Counted from the stretch's first letter, positions 16,126 through 26,810 are shown. The stretch: 56,681 nucleotides of DNA from Bacteroidales bacterium UBA4345 (GCA_002396385.1 DGTD01000078.1:1-56681); one strand, 5' to 3'. Program-made: numbers and translations. The notes: a model not told the origin generated them from the letters alone.

Positions 16126-16695
16126 TCAACCCAACATCGATTTAATGGCAGGAACCAAGAAATCGCGTACAGTTTCCTCTTTAAGGAAGTGTCCACCAGG
16201 AATTATCTGACGGTGAGAGTAATGTTTCAAGAACCAGCGGGACGACATGTGCGTCATCAAGTCCCAACGGCCGAACATACCCAAAGTCAAATCATCCTCT
16301 TCAGTCGTAAGTCCATCGTATTGTGAATGTTCAATCTCCTTATATTTCTTGCAGATACGGTCATCAATATGCCATGTCTGGACACCATCGTAGCGTTTGT
16401 GTTTGTATTTGTTGTCACCCTTAAACAAGCGGAAGAAAGATACACCAAGACTCGGGTTTAACAAGATTTTCTTATACCCGCGAAATTTTTGCGCCATAAA
16501 ACCGCCCAAACTGTGTCCAACAATAAAATCCACTTTATTCTCATCCAAAATCTTCTGAATTTGGGGAAAGGCAATTTCAGGATCTATAGAGAGATCTGGG
16601 ACCATAACTGTAGCCTCGGGCATATATTTCTGAATGCAGGCCGCAGTAAACGACTCGTGGCTTGACGCCATACCGTGTAAATAAAGAATCAACAT
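16126..16695 (-). CDS. YqiA-like alpha/beta hydrolase (small esterase family)
   Basis: Starting at the ATG at 16695 the protein has 189 residues and begins MLILYLHGMASSHES, the typical first strand and oxyanion loop of the YqiA/UPF0227 group; an upstream in-frame ATG at 16722 would add nine unrelated residues. The nucleophile elbow is GHSLGGFMAQ (GxSxG) and a late GGHFLKEE supplies the His. It is probably cytoplasmic. The gene stands alone and its substrate is unknown. Confidence 0.85.
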   Translation of the reverse strand: MLILYLHGMASSHESFTAACIQKYMPEATVMVPDLSIDPEIAFPQIQKILDENKVDFIVGHSLGGFMAQKFRGYKKILLNPSLGVSFFRLFKGDNKYKHKRYDGVQTWHIDDRICKKYKEIEHSQYDGLTTEEDDLTLGMFGRWDLMTHMSSRWFLKHYSHRQIIPGGHFLKEETVRDFLVPAIKSMLG

Positions 16696-16848
16696 AAATG
16701 TAAAATACAAAATTCTATACAAAATTAACGTATTTAGACAAAACGAGACACATTTGGGCTATTGTTTCGTACTCGGGCCAGAAAAGAATCTGACTAAAAA
16801 ACAACAAGAATTGGAGTTTTTATCACAACACGAAAAGAAACAGCACAC

Positions 16849-16856
16849 TAAATTTG
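16849..16856 (+). promoter_or_regulatory. -7 promoter element of the polyenzyme gene
   Basis: TAAATTTG matches TAnnTTTG, 33 bases before the ATG at 16890. No TTG at the ideal -33 spacing, which could mean activator dependence (for example on the neighbouring HTCS). Confidence 0.5.
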
Positions 16857-16889
16857 TCGAAACTACAACACTAATTACCACGAAGTACT

Positions 16890-19800
16890 ATGAGACTAAG
16901 AACAATAACATTGTTAACGGCACTTGCATTTGGCACGTACAACCAACTATATGCAGCAGACGCCGTATTGAAGGTGAACTTGTCTGACAGCATCAGACCT
17001 GTAACCCATGTTGCCACCGGTTCGCTCTACGGGCTAACAGAAACACTGCCCGGCGACATCGGCAGCGACGTAGCACCCTTGAAGCCGAACGTCTTCCTTG
17101 CGCCTGCGCGCAGCGGCAAAGGCTACCAGCAAGGCATAGGAGGAGCCTTTCTGGTAGCACCCAGAATATCAGAGACTACAGGAAAAGTCCAGATAAGGCT
17201 TGCCGACATCTTACCCGGATGGCCCTATAAGTTCGTATCAATGAAGGCATGGAAGGACAGTGTGACTGCTGTTGTCAACGACAAGAAAAAAGCCAAAGTG
17301 CAGAATTTTGACGGTTACGAGATTTGGAACGAGCCAGACGGGACATGGAAAAGTTCTGAAATAGACTTCAATTCCGGTCTGTGGAAGCAGACCTACGACC
17401 TACTCCGTGAGTTAGATCCTGGAGCAAAGATTATCGGTCCCTCGTATTCATGGTACAACTCGGGCAGAATGGAAGAATTCCTTAAATACTGTTCGCAAAA
17501 CAAATGTCTACCCGACGTTATCAGTTGGCACCAATGGGGTTCGGAGGGTTTAGTCGGAGCTATTGAGAACCTGAGGAATCTGGAAAAGAAATACGGAATA
17601 AGTCCTCGTGCCATCTCTATCAACGAATACTCATCAAGCACGCACACGCTGGAAGGCTGTCCGGGCGTGTCGGTTCCATTCATTGCAAAATTTGAGCGTC
17701 ACGGTGTTGAGAGTGCAATGATATCGTGGTGGTTCACCAACCTGCCAGGCAGGCTTGGCAGTCTGCTCACCGCCGACAACAAGAGAGGTGGAGGCTGGTG
17801 GCTCTACAAATGGTATGGCGATATGAGCGGCTATATGGCAAACGTCACCCCACCGAACGATAAAAGTGATAAAATAGACGGTTTTGCGGCTGTCAACAAC
17901 ATTAAGAAAGAGGCAAGCATAGTCATCGGTGGCAACACGGTAGGGACTGTGGATGTGGAAATTAACGGCATACCCGTCTTGTGGGGAAATCATCTAAAAG
18001 TCGATGTGGAAGAAGTAAAATGGCAAGACAAAGACAAGGCCGTTGACGGAACAAGTCTGGTATCGTGTCAAGAATACAGCATATCGGGCGGTAGCTTAAA
18101 AGTGGCGGTAAAAGTGGCCGACCCTTACTATGCATACAGAATCAGGCTAAAACCCATTGTAGAGCAAGCTCCATTCAACGGAATCACACATAACATACCA
18201 GGACTCGTGGAATTTGAAGATTTCGACTTTGGCGGCGAAGGGGTTGCCTACCACGACGAGGAAGAGGAGAACAAAGGAGAGCACTACAGGCCCGCCGAAG
18301 GGGTTGACATTGACAGCAACGGGAGCAACGGATTTGTAATTGGTTGGACAATGAAAGGCGAATGGATGTCGTACAAAGTGAACATTGAGGCTGCCGACAG
18401 ATACACTTTCAGTGCGAAAGTGGCTTCCGGACTAGATGGTTCAGCATTCCGGCTGTTCCTTGACGACAAAGACATTTCGGGAACAATAGAAGTGCCTAAC
18501 ACCGGGAGCTGGACAGACTATACCACCATAACAGGCACTACGGCCACGCTTCCGATGGGCGAACACCAACTGAAAGTCTACATAGAGTCGGCTTATTGCA
18601 ACCTCGACCATATTACATTCAAGGCCAAAAACCCGCAAGTGGAATACGTCTTCACTTCGCCATCGTCAGATATGAAGGTAAAAGTGGGAGAAGAATTCAC
18701 TGTAAGTTGGACGTCAAGCGAGGATGTTGAAGGGAACTTCAAATTGAAATGGATAAACGGGGAGAACGGGGAGGCCACAACACTAAAAGAAGGGGCCAGC
18801 TCTTCCGACTCACATACTGCCACTATTCCAACTCAGTACGAAGGACAAGCCGGCCACTACGAACTTACCCATTCGGAAGGAGGTTTAATTCCAGACGACT
18901 TCGACGGAGAACTCCATACCATAAGCAATCCGCTTATTTGGGCTGATGTACCCGATGTTTCCGTCTGCAGAGTAGGCGACACCTACTATATGGCAAGCAC
19001 CACCATGCACATGAACCCTGGGGTTCCCATTATGGCTTCGAAAGACCTTGTGCGCTGGCGCACCATAAACTACGCCCACCAAGCGCTTGGCAAGAACGAC
19101 AACCTCGACATGGAGAATGGCAAGAATGCTTATGGGAAAGGCTCGTGGGCCAGCAGCATAAAATACAAAGACGGGACCTGGTATGTACTCACGCCATCGT
19201 ACACAACGGGAAAAACCCATATTTTCAAGACAAAGGACATTGAAGGCGGAACTTGGCAAAGCGCCACCCTGCCATTCTACCACGACCCGTCGTTGCTACT
19301 TGACGACGATGGCAGAGTATATGTCATATACGGGAACGGGAACATCAATATCGTTGAGTTATCGGAAGATGCCATGTCGGTCAAATCTGGAACAGGGAAG
19401 ACTTTGCTTACAAAACCAGCCTCAATTGCGGGAAGCAACTTCTATGTAGAGTGCGAAGGCTCGCAAGCTATGAAGAGAAACGGATATTACTATATTTTCC
19501 TGATTTCGTGGCCATCGAACAGCTGCCGTTCGGTAATCTGCTACCGTTCGAAATCGCTAAACGGTCCGTTTGAAGGCAAAGTGCTGCTTCAAGACAACGG
19601 AGTTGCCCAAGGCGGTATTTTCGACACTCCCGACGGAGACTGGTATGGAATGTTCTTCCGTGACAACGGTTCCGTAGGCCGTATTCCGTACTTGCTGCCT
19701 GTCGGCTGGTCAAACGACTGGCCAGTCCTCGGAAACAACGGGAAAGTGCCCAGCACGCTACAAATGCCCGCCTCGAAAGAAGAAGGCTACGGCATTGTAA

Positions 19801-20702
19801 CGTCGGACGAGTTCGAAGATGAAAAACTCCCTTTGGAATGGCAGTGGAACCACAATCCCGACAGTAAGAACTGGAAGCTCACAGACGGTGTTTTAAGGCT
19901 TTCTAACGCCAGAACAGACAAATCGCTGGTCGAGACAAAGAACACCCTCACCCAACGGAGTTTTGGCCCACAGTGCACAGGTTACACAAAACTCAGCACT
20001 AAGGGGATGGTAGACGGCGACTACGCCGGATTGTGCGCCCTTCAAGAAAAATATGGATTTGCAGGCGTCAAAGTTTCGGGCAATAGCAAATATATCGTTA
20101 TGGTTGACGCCACAAGCGGAAACGCGAAAGAAGCGGAAAGTATTGCCTTAAACCAAAACGATGTCTGGCTACGCATTGACATGAACTTCACAAACCAAGC
20201 CGACCGTTCGACATTCTACTACAGCCTCGACGGTAAGAAATGGGTACAATTCGGCAACACCATAAAAATGGAATACACCCTATCGCACTTTATGGGTTAC
20301 CGGTATGGTTTGTTCAGCTTTGGCACCAAAACAACTAGCGGATATGCCGACTTTGACTTCTTCCGCATAGGAAACACGGTTGAAAACCCGATATACATTA
20401 ATACAGAGGGAGCTGACATTGTGGTGGCAAAGAGCGCAGACGTAAAATTCGTCAAAGATTTAGCTGTTGCCGAAGTCGCTGTTGCAAACGGAATCAGTGT
20501 CTCGCCGAACCCGGCAAGCGAGTACGTGACCGTCAGCGGCATTAAAGATTTAGTTAGATTGGAGTTGTACACAACTGCCGGAGAAAAAGTACGCTCCTCA
20601 AAAAGCAGCCAACTACCAGTGACAGGACTTTCGTCAGGCACCTACCTTCTCCGCATAACAGACAAAGAGAGTTGCACTGTGCAGAAGTTGATTGTCAGAT
20701 AA
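16890..20702 (+). CDS. Secreted GH39-like/CBM6/GH43 polyenzyme with T9SS sorting domain
   Basis: A 1270-residue secreted glycoside hydrolase. Order: signal peptide (1-22, ending NQLYA); a clan GH-A, GH39-like catalytic domain with its beta-sandwich (about 25-430), acid/base Glu148 in WNEPD and nucleophile Glu246 in INEYS; a CBM6-like carbohydrate-binding module (438-578, starting VEFEDFDFGGEG); an Ig-like linker (585-675); a GH43 domain of the beta-xylosidase/arabinofuranosidase type (680-965) with Asp689 in WADVPDVS, Asp799 in HDPSL and Glu856 in ECEGSQ; a concanavalin-like GH43 C2 domain (about 970-1165); and a type A T9SS C-terminal sorting domain (1201-1270, SVSPNPAS to SSGTYLLRI). It probably acts on xylan-type hemicellulose at the cell surface or outside. 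The HTCS gene next door is its likely regulator. Confidence 0.88.
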   Translation: MRLRTITLLTALAFGTYNQLYAADAVLKVNLSDSIRPVTHVATGSLYGLTETLPGDIGSDVAPLKPNVFLAPARSGKGYQQGIGGAFLVAPRISETTGKVQIRLADILPGWPYKFVSMKAWKDSVTAVVNDKKKAKVQNFDGYEIWNEPDGTWKSSEIDFNSGLWKQTYDLLRELDPGAKIIGPSYSWYNSGRMEEFLKYCSQNKCLPDVISWHQWGSEGLVGAIENLRNLEKKYGISPRAISINEYSSSTHTLEGCPGVSVPFIAKFERHGVESAMISWWFTNLPGRLGSLLTADNKRGGGWWLYKWYGDMSGYMANVTPPNDKSDKIDGFAAVNNIKKEASIVIGGNTVGTVDVEINGIPVLWGNHLKVDVEEVKWQDKDKAVDGTSLVSCQEYSISGGSLKVAVKVADPYYAYRIRLKPIVEQAPFNGITHNIPGLVEFEDFDFGGEGVAYHDEEEENKGEHYRPAEGVDIDSNGSNGFVIGWTMKGEWMSYKVNIEAADRYTFSAKVASGLDGSAFRLFLDDKDISGTIEVPNTGSWTDYTTITGTTATLPMGEHQLKVYIESAYCNLDHITFKAKNPQVEYVFTSPSSDMKVKVGEEFTVSWTSSEDVEGNFKLKWINGENGEATTLKEGASSSDSHTATIPTQYEGQAGHYELTHSEGGLIPDDFDGELHTISNPLIWADVPDVSVCRVGDTYYMASTTMHMNPGVPIMASKDLVRWRTINYAHQALGKNDNLDMENGKNAYGKGSWASSIKYKDGTWYVLTPSYTTGKTHIFKTKDIEGGTWQSATLPFYHDPSLLLDDDGRVYVIYGNGNINIVELSEDAMSVKSGTGKTLLTKPASIAGSNFYVECEGSQAMKRNGYYYIFLISWPSNSCRSVICYRSKSLNGPFEGKVLLQDNGVAQGGIFDTPDGDWYGMFFRDNGSVGRIPYLLPVGWSNDWPVLGNNGKVPSTLQMPASKEEGYGIVTSDEFEDEKLPLEWQWNHNPDSKNWKLTDGVLRLSNARTDKSLVETKNTLTQRSFGPQCTGYTKLSTKGMVDGDYAGLCALQEKYGFAGVKVSGNSKYIVMVDATSGNAKEAESIALNQNDVWLRIDMNFTNQADRSTFYYSLDGKKWVQFGNTIKMEYTLSHFMGYRYGLFSFGTKTTSGYADFDFFRIGNTVENPIYINTEGADIVVAKSADVKFVKDLAVAEVAVANGISVSPNPASEYVTVSGIKDLVRLELYTTAGEKVRSSKSSQLPVTGLSSGTYLLRITDKESCTVQKLIVR

Positions 20703-20724
20703 GACTACATTTCCCAGAGGACAG

Positions 20725-20764
20725 AAGTTGGCGTATCACGAAATGTGTTACGCCAACTTTTTTT
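20725..20764 (+). terminator. Terminator after the polyenzyme gene
   Basis: A perfect 11-bp stem (20725-20735 with 20749-20759), 13-base loop and a run of Ts to 20764. Confidence 0.9.
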
Positions 20765-20877
20765 ATAGGCGGCAAAAGGCTCTACATAGCCAGCGGCACC
20801 TCATTAAATTTCACTCATCAATAAAGAGTCTTCACACCCAATTGCAGAACAATTCTTTTTTTTTCGCCATTCATGTA

Positions 20878-20908
20878 TTGAAAACAAGATAAATAATTGA
20901 TAACTTTA
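20878..20908 (+). promoter_or_regulatory. -33/-7 promoter of the HTCS gene
   Basis: TTG at 20878-20880 and TAACTTTA at 20901-20908 are 20 bases apart. This fits the Bacteroidetes promoter except for the final A of the -7. It implies an untranslated leader of about 70 bases to the ATG at 20983. Confidence 0.5.
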
Positions 20909-20982
20909 TTACACTTACTTTTTTGTAACTTGTGATTAAATGCGGACACTGCCCTCATCACAACAAACGGTACCATGAGAAA

Positions 20983-23900
20983 ATGATTTTTTTCGCAAAC
21001 TTAAAATACACGCTTATCAAAAAAAAGACAGCAGTCTTATTGCTGTTTTTATGCTTAGCCTGTGCTTCTTTTTCATCGGAAGAATATGGCATATTCGACC
21101 ATTATACGGCAAACGACGGCCTTATCTCCAATCGGGTTTTTTCCCTAACAACAGACAAGAATGGCTTTATTTGGGCTTCCACCGATTTTGGGCTGGAGCA
21201 ATTCGACGGCAAAAAGTTTATCCACCACCGGAAAAACGATTATCCTGAATTAGCCCGAGAAGATTTTATTTTCGTTCACCGCCTGCCAAACGGCAACATC
21301 ACAGCAGGAGGCTACAACGGATTGCTGGTCGAATACAATCCAGATAAAGATGTGTTCGCCAACCTAATGCCAAAAGAGTTTGACGAAACCTTCTACAAGG
21401 AATCACTAGGAATAACTTACTCTTCAAAAGGAGAACAGTATTTGGTTACAAATGCAGGAGCATACACCTACGACAAAGGAACAAAAAGTTACTCTAGCGA
21501 CAACATCTTGTTCAAAATCACGAAGAATATGTATGTCCGTTCGCTCTATATTGATACAAAAGGCCGCTATTGGATCGGTTCAATCGATTCGGTCGTTGTA
21601 AAAAACGCAAACGGATCTCCAGCCTACACCTATACTCCCAAAGGAGAGGCCGGCAGTTTCATCAGAACCATCATCCCACTAAGAAACAACAAGATAGCTA
21701 TCGCATCGCAAAAGAATGAAATTTGGATATTCGACGACAGTCCAAATAAAATCGGCGATCCGACCATTATCAAAACGCCGTTCTCCTGTATAACCAACAT
21801 CATCAGAGACCGGAATGGCAGATATTGGATACCAACCGACGGCAATGGTCTTTGGTACACCGACCAAGAGCTAACACAAAACGCTACATTTACAAAACTA
21901 ATACCTTACAATGCCTCGACCGACGAAGTGAACAAAATATACTCGATCATAGAGGACCACAACGGAGAAATCTGGTTCAGCACACAGAATTCTGGGATAT
22001 GGCGTTACCGGAGGAGCAACTCCTCTGGCATTTCCACATCATCAGACTTCGGTTTTCCACCTGCCGTTTGCACCTCCTTCATCGAAGACGACGAGCATAA
22101 CCTAATTATCAGTGTCGACGGTGGCGGTCTGTATTCCACCTCGCCAAAGAAAAAATTCGTAAAACGGCTCAGCCTACCCAACAACAACATTTCAAACCTG
22201 ACACGCACCCCCGATGGGAGTTGCTACGCTGCAACATGGGGCGGAGGTGTATACCACTACGACCCGAAAAATAACAGAGCGAGAAGGGAAAATTTCGAGG
22301 GAATAAGCAATCCCTGCAACAGTTTCTTCGGCATCTATGTACTTAATGGATCCGACCTGTATGCGTGTTCAGCAGGAGACGGACTATACCGCAAACGCAA
22401 GGACGATAAACAATGGAGCCGGATATTATTAAACGACTCTCTTTCAGACGTTGCCAACAAATGGATTATGTTCTCCTATTCCGACACCCCGGAGGCCATT
22501 TGGGTCATCTCTTCGTCAGCCCTTTGGTTGATAGGCAAAAACGGAGCCAGACTGGTAACAAAAGAGACGAATAACGAGAAAAAGCTCATACCTCTTCAGG
22601 TTTTCGACATGAAAGGCGACGGGAAAGGCAATGTATTTGCAGCATCGAATGATGGTATAAAAAAGATATCGACCGACGGGAAAATAGAAAATTTGGACTT
22701 CATACCAACCTGCTTGTTCCGCACAATACTAAAAGACAACGACGGAAAATACTGGGCAGCTGGCGATAGCGGCATCTATTCGTTTGATTATAAAGGCAAG
22801 ATATGTACAAAACTGCCAGGCAACTTTTCGGCAGTTGCGACAAACTATTTCTACTACAGGTCTGGTTACAAAGATTCAGAGGGGAAACTGTTCTTTGGAA
22901 CAAACGCTGGTTACATATGCGTGAATCCGAAAAAATTGTCTCTCGAGACGAACATCGGACACCTGTCCTTCTCCACAATGTCTATCGGAAACAAAAAGAT
23001 AGCAGTTTCAGAAGCGCCCCTCAATGGCACCAACCTGGCCCAGAAAACAGAGATTGAATTGCCTTACGGCTTAACCGATGTCGCATTCTCCGTTCAAATT
23101 GCAGACTTCGCCATTGTCGATAGGGCACGATGCCAGTACCGCCTGGTAGGGTTGCAAGACGACTGGCAAAATATCGGACCAGATGGGATAGTCCGTTTCT
23201 CGTACATACCCACAGGCAAATACACATTAGAAGTAAAAGCATTCCGATCGAACGAAAAGTGTGAAGTAAAAAACATTTCGCTCGGCATAACCATACTGCC
23301 ACCTTTATGGCAAACCTGGTGGTTCATCACTCTTTCCATATGTGCAATAGGTCTTCTTGCCTTCCTGCTTTACAAGAGAAGGGTAAGACGGCTCGTTGAA
23401 ATGAAAAACGCACTGAACGAAGAAGTAACGCTCCGCACTATGGAGTTAAAAAATGCCCTAAAAGACAAAGACGACCTAATTTCCGTCATTGGTCACGATT
23501 TACGCAACCCTATGTTCGCAATTGTGGCAGCCTTAGAGAACTGGCTCCGGAAAGAGCCAGACTTGAGTAACAAAGACAAGCACAACCTTATAGAAGAAGT
23601 GCTGAAATCGTCAAAAGCCGTACAATGCGAAATGCTGAAACTGCTCAATTGGGCACAAGCCAAGCAAGGAGATATGGTTTGCAAACCACAAGACATCAAT
23701 ATAGAGAACATTTTTAACGATGCACTCCTACTGAGTGAAGAACTGCTGAAGGAAAAAGGCATAAGCTTTACGAAGAAAATGGACATCACCCATAAAGCAT
23801 ACGCCGACAACCGTATGGTCAGCACCGTTATCCGCAATATTCTGGGCAATGCCATTAAATATACCAACCGCGACGGGAACATCAGTCTGGAAGCATGGGA

Positions 23901-25047
23901 AGGCCAGGGGATGGTACACATTGCCATACGGGACACTGGCGTGGGTATGCCAGCAGAAATTCTAGAGAAAATCAACTCTGACGAACAGGCAAAAATGGAA
24001 AGCCGCACCGGCACAAGCGACGAGAAAGGGTCTGGCCTAGGGCTTAACATCTGCAAAAACTATATAAAGCGCAACAACGGAACATTGAGTGCCGAGAGTA
24101 GAGAGGGAGAAGGGACCTGCATAACCATCAGCCTTCCTATGTCGGCCTCCTTACTGACAACCCTAAAGAAAGACACAATTGTAAGCGAAGTTGTTGAAAC
24201 AGCAGAAAAAAGCGAGAAAACAGAAACAGGTAAAGCAGAAGAGGTTATAGCCGGCAACATCATTCTTGTGGTTGACGACGACCCCCTACTTTGCGAAAAC
24301 ATGAAGAACCTGCTTACTGACATTTGCGAAGTCAGAACGGCACACAATGGACAGGAAGCACTGGAGATAGTTGCAGAGAACGAAATAGACCTCATTTTAA
24401 GCGATGTTGACATGCCGGTCATGGACGGTATAGAGCTTTGTTCACGCCTTCAGGAAGACGAAAGCGCCTCACACATACCGTTACTATTTGTTTCTGGACG
24501 AACAGAAGAAAGCGACCGACTGCAAGGTTTGTCGAAGGGAGCCATTGACTACATAACAAAACCGTTCAGCCAAGAAGAGTTGCTTATAAAACTATGCAGT
24601 CTGTTTAACCATCGCACCCTTATGCGCAACCACATATTGGCCAGCATTATGCAGAGCAATGACATTTCCGACGATGAGAACCATCGGGGCTCTGCAGTCG
24701 AGAAGACTGAAATCATAGAAAACAACCCTTTCCTCAATAAGTTCATTGAGCTTATACATCAAAAATACACAGACCCAAGGCTATCGGTCGAAGACCTGGC
24801 CGAAGAAATGTGTGTTAGCACATCAACCCTACTGCGTCGCATTAAGACCGTTGTAGGCAAATCGCCAGGCCAGATACTAGGGGAATACCGTTTGAACGAA
24901 GCGATGAGACAGTTAAAGAGTAACGACAACGTATCGGTTAGCGACGTAGCCTACTCTGTCGGGTTCTCAGATTTATCTTATTTCAGCAAGAAATTCAAGT
25001 CTTATTTTGGTGTAAGTCCGACAGTTTCGAGAACAAAGAACGACTGA
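20983..25047 (+). CDS. Hybrid two-component system sensor/regulator (HTCS)
   Basis: A 1354-residue one-protein signalling chain from the ATG at 20983, which gives a proper signal/anchor sequence (TAVLLLFLCLACASFS); an in-frame GTG at 20932 is unlikely. Order: periplasmic double beta-propeller of Reg_prop-type repeats (about 33-710, e.g. GLISNRVFSL, DKNGFIWASTDFGL), Y_Y_Y domain, transmembrane helix (about 777-797), histidine kinase with phospho-acceptor His838 in VIGHDLRNP, ATPase motifs NAIKYTNRDG, DTGVGM and GSGLGLNICK, a receiver with Asp1141 in LSDVDMPVMDG, and a C-terminal AraC-type DNA-binding domain (SVEDLAEEMCVSTSTLLRRI). HTCS proteins sense oligosaccharides and activate polysaccharide-use genes. 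The upstream GH39/GH43 polyenzyme gene is the obvious target. No SusC/SusD pair is present. Confidence 0.95.
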   Translation: MIFFANLKYTLIKKKTAVLLLFLCLACASFSSEEYGIFDHYTANDGLISNRVFSLTTDKNGFIWASTDFGLEQFDGKKFIHHRKNDYPELAREDFIFVHRLPNGNITAGGYNGLLVEYNPDKDVFANLMPKEFDETFYKESLGITYSSKGEQYLVTNAGAYTYDKGTKSYSSDNILFKITKNMYVRSLYIDTKGRYWIGSIDSVVVKNANGSPAYTYTPKGEAGSFIRTIIPLRNNKIAIASQKNEIWIFDDSPNKIGDPTIIKTPFSCITNIIRDRNGRYWIPTDGNGLWYTDQELTQNATFTKLIPYNASTDEVNKIYSIIEDHNGEIWFSTQNSGIWRYRRSNSSGISTSSDFGFPPAVCTSFIEDDEHNLIISVDGGGLYSTSPKKKFVKRLSLPNNNISNLTRTPDGSCYAATWGGGVYHYDPKNNRARRENFEGISNPCNSFFGIYVLNGSDLYACSAGDGLYRKRKDDKQWSRILLNDSLSDVANKWIMFSYSDTPEAIWVISSSALWLIGKNGARLVTKETNNEKKLIPLQVFDMKGDGKGNVFAASNDGIKKISTDGKIENLDFIPTCLFRTILKDNDGKYWAAGDSGIYSFDYKGKICTKLPGNFSAVATNYFYYRSGYKDSEGKLFFGTNAGYICVNPKKLSLETNIGHLSFSTMSIGNKKIAVSEAPLNGTNLAQKTEIELPYGLTDVAFSVQIADFAIVDRARCQYRLVGLQDDWQNIGPDGIVRFSYIPTGKYTLEVKAFRSNEKCEVKNISLGITILPPLWQTWWFITLSICAIGLLAFLLYKRRVRRLVEMKNALNEEVTLRTMELKNALKDKDDLISVIGHDLRNPMFAIVAALENWLRKEPDLSNKDKHNLIEEVLKSSKAVQCEMLKLLNWAQAKQGDMVCKPQDINIENIFNDALLLSEELLKEKGISFTKKMDITHKAYADNRMVSTVIRNILGNAIKYTNRDGNISLEAWEGQGMVHIAIRDTGVGMPAEILEKINSDEQAKMESRTGTSDEKGSGLGLNICKNYIKRNNGTLSAESREGEGTCITISLPMSASLLTTLKKDTIVSEVVETAEKSEKTETGKAEEVIAGNIILVVDDDPLLCENMKNLLTDICEVRTAHNGQEALEIVAENEIDLILSDVDMPVMDGIELCSRLQEDESASHIPLLFVSGRTEESDRLQGLSKGAIDYITKPFSQEELLIKLCSLFNHRTLMRNHILASIMQSNDISDDENHRGSAVEKTEIIENNPFLNKFIELIHQKYTDPRLSVEDLAEEMCVSTSTLLRRIKTVVGKSPGQILGEYRLNEAMRQLKSNDNVSVSDVAYSVGFSDLSYFSKKFKSYFGVSPTVSRTKND

Positions 25048-25210
25048 ACCCAACTTGCACACGGAAGCAGAATTTATTACAGCAACCGGCAAAAGAAATT
25101 CTTTTTCCGCACATAAACAGATTAAATCACTCTATTTGCGTCATAAGCACGATTGTATACGTATGCGACCTTTTTAGCATTATGCGAGCGTACACAATAA
25201 ACATATAAAC

Positions 25211-25244
25211 AAAAAAATCGGCGACCGGGAAGCCGTCGCCGATT
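25211..25244 (-). terminator. Terminator of guaA (minus strand)
   Basis: A perfect 10-bp stem (25216-25225 with 25235-25244) followed on the minus strand by seven Ts, 19 bases after the guaA stop. Confidence 0.9.
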
Positions 25245-25262
25245 AGTATAAGTCAAAAGGTA

Positions 25263-26810
25263 TTATTCCCACTCGATAGTTGCAGGTGGCTTAGACGAGA
25301 TGTCGTAAGCAACGCGGTTAACGCCTTTCACTTTGTTGATGATTTCGTTGCTGACCTTAGCCAGGAACTCGTATGGGAGATGGGCCCAGTCAGCAGTCAT
25401 AGCATCGGCACTGGTAACAGCACGCAAGGCAACGGCACGCTCGTAAGTACGTTCATCGCCCATAACGCCAACACTCTTGACAGGGAGCAAGATAACACCA
25501 GCCTGCCAAACCTGGTCGTAAAGGGAAACCTCCTTACCATCAACGTTCGTCTTCCATTCACGTAAGCCACGGATAAATATATCGTCAGCTTCTTGAAGGA
25601 TACGCACCTTTTCAGGTGTAATATCGCCAAGAATGCGGACGCCAAGTCCAGGACCTGGGAAAGGATGGCGGCCGATAAGGTGTTCAGGAATACCCAACTG
25701 ACGGCCGACACGGCGAACCTCATCTTTGAACAACCACTTCAACGGTTCGCAAAGCTGCAGTTTCATATCTTTAGGAAGTCCACCCACATTGTGGTGGCTC
25801 TTGATAACACGACCTGTGATATTAAGGCTTTCAATACGGTCTGGGTAGATGGTACCCTGCCCCAGCCACTTTGCATCGGTAATCTTCTTAGCCTCGGCAT
25901 TGAACACGTCAACAAAGCCCTTACCAATAATCTTACGTTTCTTTTCTGGTTCCTCAACGCCAGCCAGTTCCTTATAGAACTTCTCGCTCGCGTCAACGCC
26001 AATAACGTTCAAGCCCAGACACTGGTAGTCGTTCAACACATTTTTGAACTCATTCTTGCGGAGCAAACCGTTATCAACGAAGATACAAGTCAGATTCTTG
26101 CCGATGGCCTTGTTCAAGAGAACAGCCGCCACACTTGAATCAACACCACCGCTAAGGCCAAGAATAACTCGGTCATTACCTAACTGAGCCTTCAATTCAG
26201 CGACAGTAGTTTCTACGAAAGAAGCAGGGCTCCAGTCTTGTACACCGCCACAAATATCAACCACAAAGTTTTTCAACAACAATGTACCCTGAACAGAGTG
26301 GAACACCTCGGGATGGAACTGCACGCCCCATATTGGTTCAGTCTCGCTCTGATAGGCAGCAAATTCAACCGAAGCCGTAGAAGCGATTTTGCGGAATCCT
26401 TGAGGAATAGCAGTAATAGTATCGCCATGGCTCATCCAAACCTGTGAGTTAGGGGTAAAATCCTTGAAAAGTTTGTTATCCTTCTCAATAAATTCAAGGT
26501 TAGCGCGGCCATACTCACGAGAGCCAGCAGGCTCAACCTTTCCGCCCAGCGTGTAAGACATAAACTGTGCGCCATAGCAAATGCCAAGAATCGGATACTT
26601 ACCACGAATCTCATCGAGGTTGATTTTAAACGCTTCACTGTCGTAAACGCTATAAGGCGAACCACTTAAAATAACACCAATAATATCGGGATCGTCCTTC
26701 GGAAATTTGTTGTAAGGAACAATCTCGCAAAAGGTATCCAGTTCGCGGATGCGACGGCCGATCAACTGTGTAGTTTGAGAGCCGAAATCGAGGATAAGAA
26801 TTTTTTGCAT
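25263..26810 (-). CDS. guaA: GMP synthase (glutamine-hydrolysing)
   Basis: GuaA aminates XMP to GMP using glutamine and ATP. The 515-residue protein has the N-terminal amidotransferase domain with Cys78 in GICYGAQF and the later His/Glu pair in VQFHPEVFH, the ATP-pyrophosphatase loop [11 protein letters not shown], and a dimerisation domain with [15 protein letters not shown]; it ends with the conserved KPPATIEWE. It lies 16 bases after aroK and is the last gene of the minus-strand cluster, with a strong terminator behind it. guaB, the preceding step, lies 5.5 kb upstream with four unrelated genes between. Confidence 0.98.
   Translation of the reverse strand: MQKILILDFGSQTTQLIGRRIRELDTFCEIVPYNKFPKDDPDIIGVILSGSPYSVYDSEAFKINLDEIRGKYPILGICYGAQFMSYTLGGKVEPAGSREYGRANLEFIEKDNKLFKDFTPNSQVWMSHGDTITAIPQGFRKIASTASVEFAAYQSETEPIWGVQFHPEVFHSVQGTLLLKNFVVDICGGVQDWSPASFVETTVAELKAQLGNDRVILGLSGGVDSSVAAVLLNKAIGKNLTCIFVDNGLLRKNEFKNVLNDYQCLGLNVIGVDASEKFYKELAGVEEPEKKRKIIGKGFVDVFNAEAKKITDAKWLGQGTIYPDRIESLNITGRVIKSHHNVGGLPKDMKLQLCEPLKWLFKDEVRRVGRQLGIPEHLIGRHPFPGPGLGVRILGDITPEKVRILQEADDIFIRGLREWKTNVDGKEVSLYDQVWQAGVILLPVKSVGVMGDERTYERAVALRAVTSADAMTADWAHLPYEFLAKVSNEIINKVKGVNRVAYDISSKPPATIEWE

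Noticed and set aside
16929..16945. TTTGGCACGTACAACCA as a third sigma-54-like site
   Set aside because: Lies inside the signal-peptide coding region of the polyenzyme and lacks the TTG of the -12 half.
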